Source of the DNA: Bryum argenteum
Lineage: Eukaryota; Streptophyta; Bryopsida; Bryales; Bryaceae
Direction of reading: 5' to 3'
NCBI GenBank assembly: GCA_037043015.1
Contig: CM073327.1
Location: 11,514,727-11,578,726, forward strand
Length of the DNA: 64,000 nucleotides
In this document: positions 1 through 10,793 of the stretch, one piece after another
How positions within the stretch are numbered: the first letter of the stretch is position 1
Layout of the letters: each line of letters opens with the position of its first letter
Made by a program: the position numbers and the translations under genes
Notes under the pieces: generated by a model
What the model was told of the DNA's origin: nothing
Database searches by the model: none
The model's input: only the letters and a program-made list of their open reading frames with translations

Positions 1-89
1 ACAAGTGAAAAATTAGTTAGTCGCTAATAGATTCATTAGTACAAAACGTAATTAGAGATATTATAATTGAGAAATGTGTGAAATAATAC

Positions 90-2789
90 CTTCTTGATGT
101 GCTCAACGATATCAAGGATTTGCGAATCCCAATTTCCTGTCTTCGATGAGTGATGGACCAAATCTCCAATGTTTCCCTTCTCGAGGTACATTGGTAGAGT
201 CACCGATATTTTAGATGACGAGCTGCTACCAATATGAGTGGGTTTCGGAAGAGGGCGTCTCGCGAATACCGGTTGATCACGGCGACGTGGGATCAAGTTG
301 GGAGTGTTCAACAATGAATGATTGAGGCGGAGACTCAACATTCGTAAGTCCACCCGTAGAAAGTTGAGTCAGTCTTGCACCGCGACGAATGGCATTGTTT
401 GTCGCTCCCTCTGACGCCTGAGTCAAGTCAGCATCTTCGGGCCCTGCAATGTTTTCTGGAGAAGGAGCAATATCTTCGGAATCCTCGTCAAGTTGAACAA
501 CATGCTGTGCAATAGCGTTGCGGCGCTTCCTGTTTCCACGAGACTTGGGCACTGCAGCTGGTGATGAAGGAGAAGAAATTGGTTCAGACGCGACTGGTAG
601 AATAGATAGGTCGTCATCGTCATCGTCGTCAATCTCCATCGGTTCGCCGGCAGCTGGGTTTGAAGGGGGATTTCGAAGAAGATGCTTCTCCTCCTTGTGC
701 ACATAGTTGTCGTCGCACTCGAGAAACCATCCACCGGTTGACAAATGAGAGTTTGGAAACTGCTCTTGTTGGGCTGAGGAGAAATAGGTGCGGGGATCAT
801 TTGTGACTGAGACGTCCTCGAACTCCATTGGAATGGAGAACGTAGCTAATGCTCCCTTGGCAACGAGCTCTTGTTTTAAGTACCTTCAAAAAAAAAAAAT
901 TGAATTGTGAAAATTGAACAAATTGTACCGACTTTATTAATATATAATAAGAAATCAGAAACTTACCGGAATAAAAGCCGTTTAATTGTAACTTTGCCTC
1001 CGGTAATCTTTTGAAGATCTGAGCCTTTGCTGAATCTTGGGCTTGCATTCGGACCAAGATAGTTGTTGAATGCCTTGTCCCATAAGAGCAATCTCCATTT
1101 CTCCACATACGATGTTGGCTTTAGAACAACACTAGACCACTCGATGTTGAGGTTTTCGTTGTCGATCAGGTTTTGCAATTCACTTTCAAGTGATTGCTCA
1201 AGCTGTGAAAAACGGAAACATGTCAACTATGAATATAGCAAATAAACACTAGCTTTGAAATCATGTATCGAAAAACAATAAATTACCTGTGCCCAAAAAG
1301 AAGCGCGATGCAGGAAGGCCATCAAAGTTTTATCCTTCATTGGGCGTTCTTCTGGAAAGCGAAAAGAACGTCGAACTTCGTCTGTTGAGTTCCACCATTG
1401 GAGCCACTTACCTTTGAAATCGCAGTGAACATTGGTAGTGGCTACCATTTGTAAGCGATCGATTGTCATATCGGGTTTCAAATTTTTGCTGTAATGAGAA
1501 TAAATCTGCACATCAAAATCATAAGTAAGAATCAGGTATAAAACATGAATATGCATCGTATAAAACATGAAAAGAGTGTTTCCTTTACCTCATTCGCAAA
1601 AACTTTCCCGAGTTTGTTGTTGGCGACAGCGATCATCTTGTCGAAGTTTTTGCCACGTATGGCCTTAATTTCTGCTTTGATCGCATTATCCATGGCACTC
1701 CATACCCCAGGTCCTGTTTGTTTCTCCTTCGGGACTGTGGCGTAGTAATTAGTTTCAGCGTCATCAGATGCCTTCGCTAATCTTCTCTGTATCCAATATA
1801 TAAAATTTTAGTAAGATGTAAAGAAACAAATACAGAAATTCACAATTGAAAGACATTCTATTCAACTTACCGCATATAAGAATTTTACGAAAACGTCAAG
1901 TGTTACAGGATACCAAGTATCTTTTTTTGCCTTAGCGTTCTTGCAGATTCTATAATCCTCTGGCGATATCAGATCTTTGAAATCCTCTAGTTTTAATTTT
2001 CCGAACTGCCTCATTCGCTGCAATTTTGCACACAAACCATCCTCGACATGGTCATGTTCAGTAGACCTGCAAAGCGAGATCAGACATGAGAATCATTGAA
2101 CATAATTTAAAAAGAAAGTAAGCGAATAAAAAAAAACAGAAAAGTACTCACCAATTTATGTCGTTCATAGCGTCGAGCAAGAGATTGCTCTCTCCTCGTG
2201 CATCAAGAACGATACAATCCACGGAGATGTACCACGAAGCATCGAGCTTATGGTACCTCTCTATGTGGCGCATCCACGCCGTCACACGGTGGTTGCCTTC
2301 GTAAACGTAAAAGTACTTATCACTGAGGTCTTGTAAATCCGGATCAGCTTGCAGCGTCTTCTCAAACTCCTGATTGGCTGATTTCCAGAGAGGGTTCGCC
2401 CAGACAGCATCTTCAGCATCAACCAATTTTTCTCGACCTTTGCGATCAAAGGGTGACACGTACATCACACGATCCCCTTCCCGGTAGCCTTTGTTGAATT
2501 CATTTTCTAGTTTTCTGACGTCTTGTTCTGAAATCGGGCGAACCTTCGGATAACAAACAAGACGGCAGAGTGGAATGAGCATACGTGATTTCTTAACAGG
2601 TTTGTAGCGTAACCTGTTGATGATTGCAATTGAATCACCCTTGTGTAGCATTCGCATCTCGTTTGCACTCCAGTCGGGGTCCTTGTTTTGCAGATGCGAT
2701 GGCATATGGACAATTCCGACGCTGACACTCCCAGGCAAAGGAGTATCTTCATCTTCTGAGAGCTCGTCGAGTTGATCATGATCGTGCAT
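90..2789 (-). CDS. ParB-like nuclear protein gene, left copy (3' part beyond window)
   Basis: Multi-exon gene running off the left edge. Exons, read on the minus strand: 2789-2152, 2067-1871, 1786-1589, 1505-1287, 1202-967, 883-90, all with GT/AG borders and with exons 3-5 exactly the same length as in the right copy at 54-58 kb. The start is the Met of MHDHD, conserved in both copies; the frame is open back to an acceptor at about 2985, so an upstream exon is possible. The first exon has a ParB/sulfiredoxin-like segment: a helix around ISEQDVRKLENEF, then YEGNHRVTAW, resembling the G-x-H/R-R loop. The last visible exon is acidic and serine-rich with a basic KRKRR cluster (likely NLS). The methylase-like exons seen in the right copy would lie outside the window. 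No stop or frameshift is seen here, so this copy may be the functional one. The domain calls come from motif recognition, not a search. Confidence 0.72.
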
Positions 2790-3112
2790 GCCTTCATGAT
2801 GAAACTGAGGTTCAGAAGGACCTTCTTCGCGGACTCTGGTGCAAATGTCTTGAACGTTTGCGACACTAACATGTAAGTGTTCGTGTCCATCTGCCGAACG
2901 ACTTGGTGAAGAGGCAAGAAGCTGTCTGCTGGTTTCGTCAACTTCATCGCTACGAATTTGAGCTAAGGTCAACTGGCAATCCAGAAACCAAATACAACAC
3001 ACAAAAGACTGAATAAGAATGTGTCAAATAAGCAATGCAATAAAATTAAAATAAAACAGTGACTTCAGAAATTGAGTGTATGATAATTTCATCATATCAA
3101 GCAACGATACAG

Positions 3113-5770
3113 TTAAAATGACTGCAACTTTTTAGCAAGTCGCGGAGAACGTCTGGGATTAAGTCTAGCAAGAGCTTTCTCTTCGATTCTTCTTGATATT
3201 GCCTCATTCTTTTTGATTCGCATGTTAACCAGTCGTGCATTCCGATCAACGTCATCACGCAAAGTGTGACGGACAGCTAAGGCAGGGGGTGGAGTTTCTG
3301 GAACAGAAGTCATTGGTATGTTTAATCGACGGGATTCCACGTAAGCTAACACATTGTCTCTTATTGTGGACAGGTCACTATCTCCATCAGATTCCTCTTC
3401 TCTGTCAATTTCTTTTCGCTTCTTTGGAACCTGCAAAAACACACAAACGAATGGTAAGTCAATTCCGAAGAGATTGGAAAATATTGAGATAAGCCATTGC
3501 TATAATCTTAAAATTCAAGAAATTTAGTCACACTGCAAGGAATTCATTAACACTTCAAGAAAGTCATTCACAAATTAACCTGACTTAGCAAAAACATACA
3601 AGAGAGCGTTGACCGTCATAAGTAGTGGCTATCAATCAATCACTCATGCTACGAGCCGTGACATTAGTAATAAGGAACTGTCTCATACCCGCCAGGGAGC
3701 ACACTAAAGCCTACATTGGCAAATACCATGATAGAATACAGATAAGCCATAAAAAATATATACATCCGCCACACCTTTCCAGACCTTCGTCCACGAATGT
3801 CTGGGTAATTCCCACGGCATTCCACATATTGAGCCACACAAAAACCAGCAAGTGATCCAGTCATGAAGATCCATATCATCGAGTCTAAGTAGAAGGATAA
3901 TCCTCCCAGCCATAGGCCCGGTGATATACACAGACAAGTCCTTCTGCCAGCACAATTTCGGTGGCCCCACTGCTCATCCGCAAAGAGGAGAAGGACCCCT
4001 GCATTCAACAAAATCAAACCAAGATGACGAACAGGACTTCTCTGACTGCAGAAAAGGAAAAAAAAAACAACGATTTTGTCCACCCCCTGGCAGACCTTCG
4101 TCCACGAATGTCTGGGTGATGCCCAGCGAATTCTTCAAGTTTCGAAATTTAAAACAAGCAAATCATCCAGCCCTCAAGATCCTCTCCATCAAGCCGAGTC
4201 TCTGCCCAGCACAATTTCGGTGGCCCCCTCATCATTTGCAAAGAGAAGATGACCCCAGCATGGCACGAAATCAAACCAAGAAGATGAACTGAACCTCTAA
4301 GCATGCTAAGAAGGCAAAAAAAATTCACGAATCGCCCACCCCCTGGCAGACCTTCGTCCACGAATGTCTGGGTGATGCCCCGGCAATTCTACAAGATGGA
4401 CAACACGGTAACGAGCAAATCATCTAGCCATGAAGGTCCTCAGCAACAAGCCCGAGTAGAAGGGAAATATCACAGCCATAGGCCTGGCGTTATGCACAGA
4501 GGAGTCTCTCCCAGCAGAATTTTGGTGGCCCCATGCTCATCAGCAAAGAGGAGATGGACCCCAGCATGGCGCGAAATCAAACCAAGAAGATGAACTGAAC
4601 CTCTAAGCATGCTAAGAAGGCAAAAAAAAACAACGAATCGCCCACCCCCTGGCAGACCTTCGTCCACGAATGTCTGGGTGATGCCCGGCAATTCTACAAG
4701 ATCGACAACACGAAAACGAGCATATCATCCAGCCATGAATGTCCTCAGCAAGAAGCCCGAGTAGAAGATAGATAATCACAGCCATAGGCGTGGCGTTATG
4801 CACAAAGGAGTCTCTTCCCAGCACAATTTTGTTGCCCTCATCAGCAAAGAGGAGCTGGACCCAGCATGGCGCGAAATCAAACCAGGATGATGAACTGAAC
4901 TACCAAGCATGCAGAGAAGGCAAAAATTAACAACAAATCGCCCACCCCCTGGCAGACCAAGGCTAGCGAAGAGGTTGGAATTCACAAATCCAGACAAGGA
5001 TGATGAACAGAAACGCTAAAGCATGCAAATTACGCAACAAACCACAACAAAATCGCCAACCCAATCTCACATTCGTCCACAATTGTCTGCATAATGCCAT
5101 TCCACAATTCCATCGGCAACACAAAAACCTGCAAGGGTCCAGCCTTAAAGCTCATTGGCATTGAGCCTATGCACAGAGTAAAGGCATACAGCTCAGTCCC
5201 GATACTAAGAACCTACGACCCAGCACAACTTCGGTTCCCCACAGCGACCGAAGTCTGGGAAGGAGCACTGCATTCCTAGATTCCAGCGAGCCCTGCATTC
5301 CCGAGCTTAGCAACAGCAACCCTGGACGGCAACACCGAAGAGTGACAGCACCGATGGAAACTGAGCCACTGTTCTGCACTCTCCGAATTTCACATACTCT
5401 TCCCTGTTCAAATCGTATAAGTTCTCTCTCATCGAATTAAAGGTCATGAAGAAAGAACTAGATTAAGTGCAACAACGTTATGCTAAAGGAAGCAAAACTT
5501 AGGGTTTCACTCAATCAGTGAAAGAATGAAGCTTTGTCTAGAACATACCAGAAATTTCTTGCTGTACCACACCTCCAACTCCGCCCTGGGTTTCATTGCT
5601 TCACCAGGAGCATGCGCCTTGTAAAATTCCTTGTAAAACTCGTCGAATATACTTGAATCAGAGGACTGAGAACTCACATCTTCTAAAGCTTTTTCGCCGC
5701 GCTCATTGCCTTCTTCGCTGTGCTCACTAGCTCCTCCCACTGCCAACTCTTTCTCCACAACATCCGCCAT
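3113..5770 (-). CDS. Small two-exon nuclear protein (gene 1), left copy
   Basis: Two exons, 5770-5549 and 3430-3113, separated by a 2.1-kb intron (donor GTATGT, acceptor TTGCAG). The product is about 180 residues. Exon 1 is acidic and holds VSSQSSDSSIFDEFYKEFY; exon 2 begins with PKKRK, a classic monopartite nuclear localisation signal, and ends in RRSPRLAKKL before a stop. The right-hand paralogue (51.7-54.0 kb) has the same exon structure, the same SSIF-EFY block and the same C-terminal RRSPRLA block, which supports it as a real gene. It lies directly upstream of the ParB-like gene in both copies. No known domain is recognised. Because only about 130 bases separate its stop from the next exon's acceptor, the two could also be one transcription unit. 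Function unknown. Confidence 0.6.
3690..5000. repeat. Tandem repeat array in intron 1 of left gene 1
   Basis: Four to five imperfect units of roughly 250-310 bases, each including CCCACCCCCTGGCAGACC or a close variant, followed by a palindromic core, an AAATCAAACCAAG block and a CAGCAAAGAGGAG block. The last unit (about 4940-4990) lacks the palindrome. All short ORFs in this stretch are products of the repeats. The array fills most of the intron of the minus-strand gene. Confidence 0.75.
3786..4670. promoter_or_regulatory. Iterated palindrome TTCGTCCACGAA, left intron
   Basis: Perfect copies at 3786-3797, 4097-4108, 4353-4364 and 4659-4670, with a degenerate one near 5072. Each is an inverted repeat (TTCGT, CC spacer, ACGAA). 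In the left array the dyad extends outwards through AGAC on one side and GTCT on the other. The same core recurs in the otherwise different repeats of the right paralogue's intron. The sequence shows the dyad; a role as a protein-binding site or RNA hairpin is inference. Confidence 0.5.
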
Positions 5771-6790
5771 GATTTCTTCTTCCTGCAATATCTTGACAGC
5801 AATTGTGTGCAAACTCATCAAAAAACTCCCTCCTACAACTTGACAGGATCAAATGTACTCTTCCCATCTTGCCAGAACGTTCTGTTGGATCTACTAAAAT
5901 TAACTGCCTTCCAAGCGCATCGGCTGTTACTGATTTGGCCTATTCAAAAATAGCACAAACTTTTGAACTAATCGAATCTTGCATTTATGTAGAGCGACTT
6001 TGCGAGAAGCTAAATTGAGGCGACTCCTGGCGCTGTGAAGAGGCGACGCCGAAGGAGTCACCCCGTCCGATACGGCAGCAGCGCGCAGAGGCGGCAGGAG
6101 GAGCATGCGGGCAAACCGGTACCCGGCCTGGCCGATACCCGGCCACCCCCGAAGTGACCCAACGGCGGCGGTACCCGGCCACCCACTGGGGCGCCGGTAC
6201 CCGGCCACCAATCAACAACGGCCCGCCCGTTACCCGGCTTGAGCCTGGCTTCGCACCGCTGGCGGGCAGCCCGCCAGTACCCGGCGTCCTTCGGCGACAG
6301 CATCGGGCGGGCACCCGGCGGGCACCAGGCGGGCACCCCCCGATACCCGGCCTGGCGATACCCCGCCTATACTCAGCCTGAATTTTAGTTACCTACCCTA
6401 CCATGCAACCTAATGCCGGGGGTAACGTGGACCGTGGGGGACGGTTCTCAACTGTTCTAGAGCAGGCATGATGCTTCTCAGCTAGCTTGCGATATTTTCA
6501 CCTACCCTTTATATTGTATTCTTTATCTTCGTACTTAGTCAAAGGATTGGCCATGAATAAAATTTTTGGAGACGACAATTGAACATACATATACTTAATA
6601 GTTCTTTACATTATTTCCCTTTAGAAATACTACTAAATCGTAATTCATATTGCATTCGCTGAAAACATATATAAGGTGAATGTGATTGCAAAAATATGCC
6701 CATACTCTTTCATGCAACTCATATGTATAATTATACGATGAAAAACTCATGGGTCCATCTATATCACGGAAATCTATAATTTCAAAAGCT
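5771..6790. other. Upstream region of left cassette with GC-rich minisatellite
   Basis: No supported gene. Positions about 6095-6365 are a GC-rich minisatellite built on variants of GGTACCCGGCC; the overlapping ORFs there on both strands are low-complexity products of the repeat. A CATAAATG stretch at about 5985-5992 on the minus strand could serve as a weak TATA element for the gene starting at 5770. 6400-6790 is AT-rich with nothing recognisable. Confidence 0.5.
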
Positions 6791-7066
6791 CTTATGACAT
6801 CGATCCGAAAAACGTACTACTGTTGATTGTATACTTAATCAACCCTAGATCCTCCCAATAAACCAGGAAGTAAGGTTTCTCATGTACCTCCTCTAATTCT
6901 TCTGGACTTGTCTCAAATCCATCCGCTACATCATTCTGTGTCTCCTGATCTGTGGAGGCTTCTGCGCTCTCGGCAATATCAGTGACTCTTTTCTTCTCAA
7001 ACATTGCAGCTTCTTCTCCAGATTCATCGACCTCCTCTTCCGATTCTCTACGACCCTGCTCCGTAG
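6789..7066 (-). CDS. Acidic ORF of unknown status upstream of transposase
   Basis: A minus-strand open frame diverging from the transposase start at 7100. It is rich in Glu, Ser and Asp (EEEVDESGEEAA, then TSPEELEEVHEKPYF) and ends in a hydrophobic tail. It has no recognised domain, and its only Met is internal (7004). It might be an exon of a gene, or a counterpart of the acidic gene at 46.3 kb that also diverges from a transposase copy, but no clear sequence match between the two was seen. Confidence 0.2.
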
Positions 7067-7101
7067 ACTAGGTAGCATTCTTTCCGTAGACTAGGTAGCA
7101 T
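7061..7101. repeat. 18-bp direct repeat abutting the transposase start codon
   Basis: CCGTAGACTAGGTAGCAT occurs at 7061-7078 and again at 7084-7101. The second copy supplies the AT of the ATG at 7100. The first copy reads GCATTC and gives no start. Confidence 0.7.
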
Positions 7102-10100
7102 GTCTCGCAACAAAACTATACTCAAAAAAATCGATTTCCATTCCATTCGTACTTATAACGTCTCTTTCCTGCCTCCCACTTTCAATGGTGATGTCCTGTA
7201 CATTCTTCCTCCTGTTCTACCAACTACTGCTGTCAAGGTAGCAAAGTCCATGGAAGGGATGGACAAAAGATACGATGGTCATGTGTGGACCAGGACAATG
7301 ACTACTAACATCAGTAACAACCTCGGATTGTCTTTCCGCTACTCTAACTGTGTAGGTCATCTTCAATGCCACAATGGGAACTGCGGCTTCTTACTACGTC
7401 CCGACCGCAGAGCAGAGGTGAATGAGGTGGAGTTCGAGGGCTTTACCAAGGACCCCTTCTCGGTCGGCCAAGCACCTCCTCCTTCTTCAACACTGCTCTG
7501 TAAGATCTGCAAAGAACCTCCCGTTTGTGTTGCTCTATGCCCTTCTAAAATCTTTTACGTATTCGGAGAGGAGAGTCAAGAGCGAGCGTGTGTGCATATC
7601 GGTACCCACGAACATCCTGTCAAAGTCGGGGACTACAGATGTGCACGTAAAATCATTGATGAGCTAATAGAGGAGCATGTAGAACGTAACCCACAAGCTA
7701 CCACGTCCAAAATAGTCATGGAGGCTAGCAAGGACTTACTCGGAAACTTACTTCTCCGTGAAGAAGGTGACCCTATAACCTCCAAGCTCACCCTCCAGGA
7801 ACTAGAACCTATCTTCGATCAATGTAAAGAGCTGAACTCTCCCAGCGTCAGGAATCGTATTACCACTTTTAAGCACTTGCGCAGATACGGTGTTCTTGAT
7901 GGGATCACCAAGCTTCGAGGCCTCAGCAACTGGGCTTACATCCAACGTAACCAATTCCCGGGCCAAGGAGATGAAAGTGACAAAGTGTTCATTTTCAAGA
8001 TGTCCGAGGTCGGTCCCGGAAGCGGTGTTGACCTTGTTCGTCGTATGCAGCCTACAGGCGACCTGTCCCACGCGTGGATGATGTTCGACCATGTCAAGCG
8101 TGTCAAAAATTGGACCACCATGGCGTGCCACGTTTATGACTCTAAAATCTGCCGAATTCTAACTATTGCATGCTGTGATTTCCAGTCGGAAGATGGAGAA
8201 GCTCAAATCGTCTTCTGGAAGAACCTAAACCACGTCATGGGCAGAAACGGAGTGGAAGCGGCCCAGTTTCAAGGGTTCATGGCCGACAGTGCGCAAGCCA
8301 ACTGGAATGTTGTGCGGATCATTTACGGCTCCGGTGACCCTAAAGTTCCTATGGAAGGCCGCGAACGAACTTGCTACTTCCATTGGACGCAATCCCTAGA
8401 GAAACACACCAAGCAATACATCGTGCATGAGCTGCAAGATCAACATCGACATCTTTGTAAGCAATACAAAGATGCACGCACCATGGCTGAGGCGGAGACA
8501 AGATACTGGGTGATCCGAGCGTGGTGGGCGTCGGCGCAGGCCACCTCCGAAGTTGGATTAGGTCACCTGGAACACTGGCTTGCATTCTGGCACTTCCGAT
8601 ACAGGCAATGGGGTGGTTTCATGGAACTGGTGAGTCGGCAGCCTCTGTAGCAAATATGTACCGTGCTTTTATGACAAGTAAATTTGTAACTTTTATTTAC
8701 TTTTTTATCATAGATTTTTTCTTTTTTACGATTGCATTAATAACATTTTGAAATATTTGAAATTTAAAAACTTCTATTTTTAGATCAGACATTCGGTGAC
8801 GAATGTCTAACCCGCTCTGGATTTTGTGATCAAATTTTTTTGTTATTAAGTCAAATGTCTTTACACCTTGCAGGAGAATAAATATTCTGCAGAGGAGCTC
8901 GCGGAGATGCCTTCATGTAACCTTGCTGAATCTATCCATAACAAATGGTTGCAAGCGTCCGGCAACAAGGGTGGGGACTTGTACGTTGCTGCTGTTGATG
9001 ATTATGTTCGTGCTTTCCTCCAAGTGGTGGGTTACCACGACTTTAACGGAGGTGGCAAGGGTGGTAGTGGACCAACATCCGAAGAACTATTACTTCGTGT
9101 TGCTCATAAAGCTCGACGAACCGGCGATCCATCTAGCCTTGCAAGGGCAATTTCTGACTTTCCAGGAGCGGAAAAGATTTGTACCCGAGACGCCCACCTT
9201 GAGGGGGCTGAGGTGTTCGGTTCCAAAAAACGTAAGGCTGATGTTCCGATCGGAGCTGATGATGAAACGCACAGACCTGACACCGTGAGCTACTCACGTC
9301 CCCGAATTGGGAGAAGGGTTACCAGAGCCTTGGCTGAAAATCTGAGTACTATCCATGAAGAGGATGAACTTGAGGAGCTACAGACATTACCATCTTCTTT
9401 TGCTGGACCTAGTATTGAACGTGTGACCGCTGTTCAGGAGACTAAAGTGGACGAGAGGTTGTGGCACATTGCCCGTTTGAGGGAGAATTCCTCCAAGGCT
9501 TGTTGGGGTATCATGCGAAAGAGTAAAAAAAGATGTGACTCACGAATTATTCAGAAGGGGAAGGCGACCGCAGCTCCAACATACACCGGAGTATGGCAAC
9601 GCCCTCAAGAGGGGCCAAGAAAAATTGATCAGTTCTTTTTTTGTGCGGATGATATTGACAGGTGTGTGAAGGGTCATCGTCGCAAGTGGATTGATCCATT
9701 CTCTCTAAGCGAGGATAGACCTCCTATTCCTTCAATATGGCCTGTTAAGATAGGAACTAACCTTACACGTGATGAAATGGAGGCGTTAGAGAATGCGGGC
9801 TTCCGACTACCCCAAAAAGAACAGCTTCCTACGCACCGCACTTTCAATAATGCTGTCCCACCAAGAGACTTGTCCCATATTCCAATTCCGGAGAAGCCGG
9901 ACGTGTTCCCTAGGTCAAGAAGATCGAAGAACATGAAACGCATTCCAGCCATGACTTCAAAGCACATGAAGATTATTGAGTCTGCCACCTCAATGCAGGC
10001 CAAAATTCTGAAGGTGACCATGATCCCGCAGCCTGGTTTTGGATGTATCGTAGACTTGGAGTCGGATTCGGATGCAGTTTATAGACTTTCAATTAGTAAA

Positions 10101-10313
10101 TTCCCGGATTGCTCATGCCCAGTGTTCAAGAAGACAATTTCTTCGTTAGGGCGGAGAGATCCATACCGACCGTGCAAGCACCTATACTTCATCACAGTAT
10201 TGATTTGCAAATTTGATCCGGATGCTGACCTCTTCATCCACGCGGCCACTCTTAGTTTCAACGAGGTGAAGAGGATTCTGGAGGGAGGAATCCTAGACCA
10301 TGCTACAGAATAG
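7100..10313 (+). CDS. MULE-like transposase with SWIM zinc finger, intact copy 1
   Basis: Two exons, 7100-8629 and 8874-10313, joined in phase 0 across a 244-base GT/AG intron. Together they give about 989 residues with no internal stop. The N-terminal third has cysteine/histidine clusters (CKICKEPPVC, HIGTHEHPV). The middle has a plausible DDE catalytic core: D330 in MMFDHVKR, D396 in FMADSAQANW, and E529 in CNLAESIHNKW, the last resembling the NNxxESxN block of Mutator-like transposases. Around residues 920-950 is a SWIM-type finger (CSCPVF followed by CKH). It would cut and paste DNA in the nucleus. A second, broken copy with the same intron lies on the minus strand at 20.8-45.8 kb and extends further N-terminally, so this copy may be N-terminally short. 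The family assignment rests on motifs only. Confidence 0.75.
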
Positions 10314-10793
10314 AATGCCTTATATCTCTTCATCTACATACGCTATATGTTAGTCTTATGATTGTGTGCTTCACACTTTATGTGAGATTTATTCTCAACT
10401 TATTTAATATAATTATACGAGTATCTACATGTAGAGCAAGCCTTGCCAATTTTGTCTAACTTGGAGTACTAATCACTTAGTAATATTACCTTAGAAACCA
10501 CTTTACATTTACGAATTGTGATGTACTCTCGAGTTTTGTAGCTCAAGTCTAACCAAATTCAAGGAACTTAAGCCTTACTTTCCACGGGTTTGGGTCACAA
10601 AATCCACGGTTTTAAGTCAAGAATATTCGAATATTCCCGAGAATATTCTAAAATTATTCTCAAAAAAATTTCTAAAACCCTATTTTTAGAAATCTTTTTA
10701 CTAAAAATACAAACTCCGCCCTAAAAATTCAGAATCTTACCGCTCACCGCTCACCGCTCACCGCTCAACGCTCACACGGTAGCAACGTCCCTC
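10314..10793 (+). mobile_element. 3' terminal region of MULE-like element copy 1
   Basis: Sequence past the transposase stop is shared, in opposite orientation, with the region beyond the stop of copy 2 (about 20330-20808). Shared blocks are GAATATTCGAATATTC (around 10622), subterminal CCGCTCA heptamers (10738-10779) and a terminal block that reads, inward from the end, GGACGTWGCTACCGTGTGAG. Similarity between the copies stops just after this block, so it probably marks the element end at about 10793. No matching inverted repeat was found on the 5' side of either copy. Confidence 0.5.

Noticed and set aside
10600-10680. Heat-shock element from GAATATTC repeats
   Set aside because: The GAA/TTC modules lack the 5-bp phasing of a true HSE; the block is shared only because both copies belong to one transposon family.
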